From assembly GCF_918697865.1 (NCBI RefSeq), contig NZ_CAKKMV010000011.1:1-64000 (forward strand): a DNA stretch of 64,000 bases, read 5' to 3'. The stretch comes from Massilia sp. Bi118. GTDB lineage: Bacteria; Pseudomonadota; Gammaproteobacteria; Burkholderiales; Burkholderiaceae_D. Made by a program: the position numbers and the translations under genes. Shown piece after piece: positions 63,071 to 64,000 of this stretch. Under the pieces are notes generated by a model. It saw only the letters and a list, made by a program, of their open reading frames with translations. It made no database searches and was not told the origin of the DNA. Positions within the stretch are counted from its first letter, which is position 1; each line of letters starts with the position of its first letter.

Positions 63071-64000
63071 TTAGCGCCCAGGCAGCGGCACCGGCGTCAA
63101 AACCCGCCCACTCCCGAACCAGCTCCGCAAATTATCCAGCATCAGCTGCGCCATCGCCGCCCGCGTCTCCTGCGTGGCGCTGCCGATGTGCGGCATCAAC
63201 AGCACGTTCTCCAGACCGAAAAAGCGCGCATCGATGTCCGGCTCCCCGTCGAAGACGTCGAGCGCCGCGCCGGCGATGCGCTTTTCCGCCAGCGCCGCCA
63301 GCAGCGCCTCCTCGTCGACCAGCGAGCCGCGCGCCACGTTCACCAGAACACCGCGCGGCCCCAGCGCATCCAGCACGCGTGCGTCGATCATGCGCGCGGT
63401 CTCGCGGCCGCCCGGCGCCGCCACGATCAGGATGTCGGCGTCGCGCGCCAGCGCCCCGAGGTCGGCCTCGAAGCGCCATGCCAGCTGCTGGTCGCTGCGG
63501 CCGTGGTAGGCCAGCGCCACGCCGAAGGGCTCCAGGCGGCGCGCGATGTCCTTGCCGATGCGGCCGAGGCCGACGATGCCGACCTGCTTGCCGGCCAGGC
63601 TGGTCGTCAGGGGGAAGCTGGCGCCGGCCCAGCGGCCTTCGCGCACGTAGCGGTCGGCCTGCGGCAGTTGTCGGAGCAGGGCCAGCAAGGAGCCGATGCA
63701 CAGCTCGGCCACGGCGGCGTTCAGCACGTCCGGCGTGTTCGACACCGCGATGCCGCGGCGCGCCGCCAGCGAGAGCGGGATCAGGTCGTAACCCACGCCA
63801 TTGGTGGCGATGATCTCGAGCCTGGGCAGACGCTCGACCAGCGCGGCCGGCACTTCCAGGTTGCTGCGCGTGACGATGGCGCGGATGTCGCCGGCACGCG
63901 CGGGAGCGCGCTCGAAGTCCTGGACATCGAGGCGCTCGAACTCGGCGTCGATCCGGGACTGCACCTCAGGCGGGAAGCTGCCGATCTGCAGCAGCCCCGG
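63071..64000 (-). CDS. D-isomer-specific 2-hydroxyacid dehydrogenase (5' end outside window)
   Basis: The C-terminal about 310 residues are present and the frame stays open to the right edge (PGLLQIGSFPPEVQSRIDAE), so the start lies beyond. NAD binding is GKQVGIVGLGRIGKDIARRL. Catalytic residues are visible: Arg in NVARGSLVDE, Glu in DVFDGEPDID, His in MPHIGSATQET. The sequence resembles glyoxylate/hydroxypyruvate reductases, but the substrate is not fixed. It is convergent with the efflux operon. Confidence 0.92.
   Translation of the reverse strand, partial: PGLLQIGSFPPEVQSRIDAEFERLDVQDFERAPARAGDIRAIVTRSNLEVPAALVERLPRLEIIATNGVGYDLIPLSLAARRGIAVSNTPDVLNAAVAELCIGSLLALLRQLPQADRYVREGRWAGASFPLTTSLAGKQVGIVGLGRIGKDIARRLEPFGVALAYHGRSDQQLAWRFEADLGALARDADILIVAAPGGRETARMIDARVLDALGPRGVLVNVARGSLVDEEALLAALAEKRIAGAALDVFDGEPDIDARFFGLENVLLMPHIGSATQETRAAMAQLMLDNLRSWFGSGRVLTPVPLPGR

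Overview
The window is high-GC DNA (I judge mid-60s percent by eye, not computed) with dense, short-spaced genes. It looks like a betaproteobacterial chromosome, most likely Oxalobacteraceae (Massilia/Telluria/Duganella/Janthinobacterium type). That placement is an inference from the mix of protein families, the Shine-Dalgarno sites and the absence of plasmid or phage genes. I see about 62 genes, no rRNA or tRNA gene, no CRISPR array, no complete insertion sequence and no prophage. Both window edges are arbitrary, and the last gene runs off the right edge.

Layout. 0.2-7.5 kb: a flagellin carrying an internal zinc-protease domain (flagellinolysin type), a glycerophosphodiester phosphodiesterase with a DUF1294 protein, a secreted hydrolase, two small proteins followed by a histidine kinase, and a zinc-ribbon membrane protein. 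7.5-8.8 kb: trpS, preceded by a short leader peptide with two adjacent Trp codons and an intrinsic terminator, which looks like a transcription attenuator. 8.9-11.2 kb: a glycoside hydrolase family 1/RmlD-like reductase fusion. 11.8-18.6 kb: two tandem secreted MORN-repeat proteins, a sensor kinase, a Kef-type antiporter and a CoA-transferase. 18.6-25.3 kb: small unknown proteins, an MFS exporter, a four-gene unit led by a J-domain protein with three unknown partners, and glnS. 25.5-28.8 kb: a CHASE-domain histidine kinase, a protein with ten exact 11-residue repeats built on YCGAAVK, and a small HTH-like protein. 28.9-43.6 kb: mostly housekeeping and envelope genes (epimerase, 2Fe-2S reductase, exported methyltransferase-like protein, MFS, HPF, diguanylate cyclase, exonuclease I, pyrF, LemA/TPM cluster, an SDR), plus a probable structured small RNA near 41.7-41.84 kb.

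43.6-52.5 kb is a leftward galactose/polysaccharide cluster. galT, a degenerate M24-fold protein and galK have start/stop overlaps. A family 2 glycosidase overlaps galK, and a large glycosyltransferase/UDP-galactopyranose-mutase-like fusion and a TraB/GumN protein follow. galT and galK would interconvert galactose and UDP-galactose pools, the glycosidase could release the sugar, and the fusion could use it for a surface glycan. 52.8-58.2 kb holds a secreted M20 peptidase, a pirin, an asparaginase and a hydrolase. 58.3-62.9 kb is a MarR-controlled tripartite drug-efflux operon (marR, emrB-like, nodT-like, emrA-like) with a near-perfect palindromic operator just upstream. A 2-hydroxyacid dehydrogenase ends the window.

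The strongest leads are the undecapeptide-repeat protein, the trpS attenuator, the proteolytic flagellin, the M24-like protein embedded between galT and galK, the J-domain operon and the small-RNA candidate. Two REP-like repeat pairs (31.66 and 62.96 kb) and a cluster of GGGGTCAG motifs (57.1-57.3 kb) are the main repeats.
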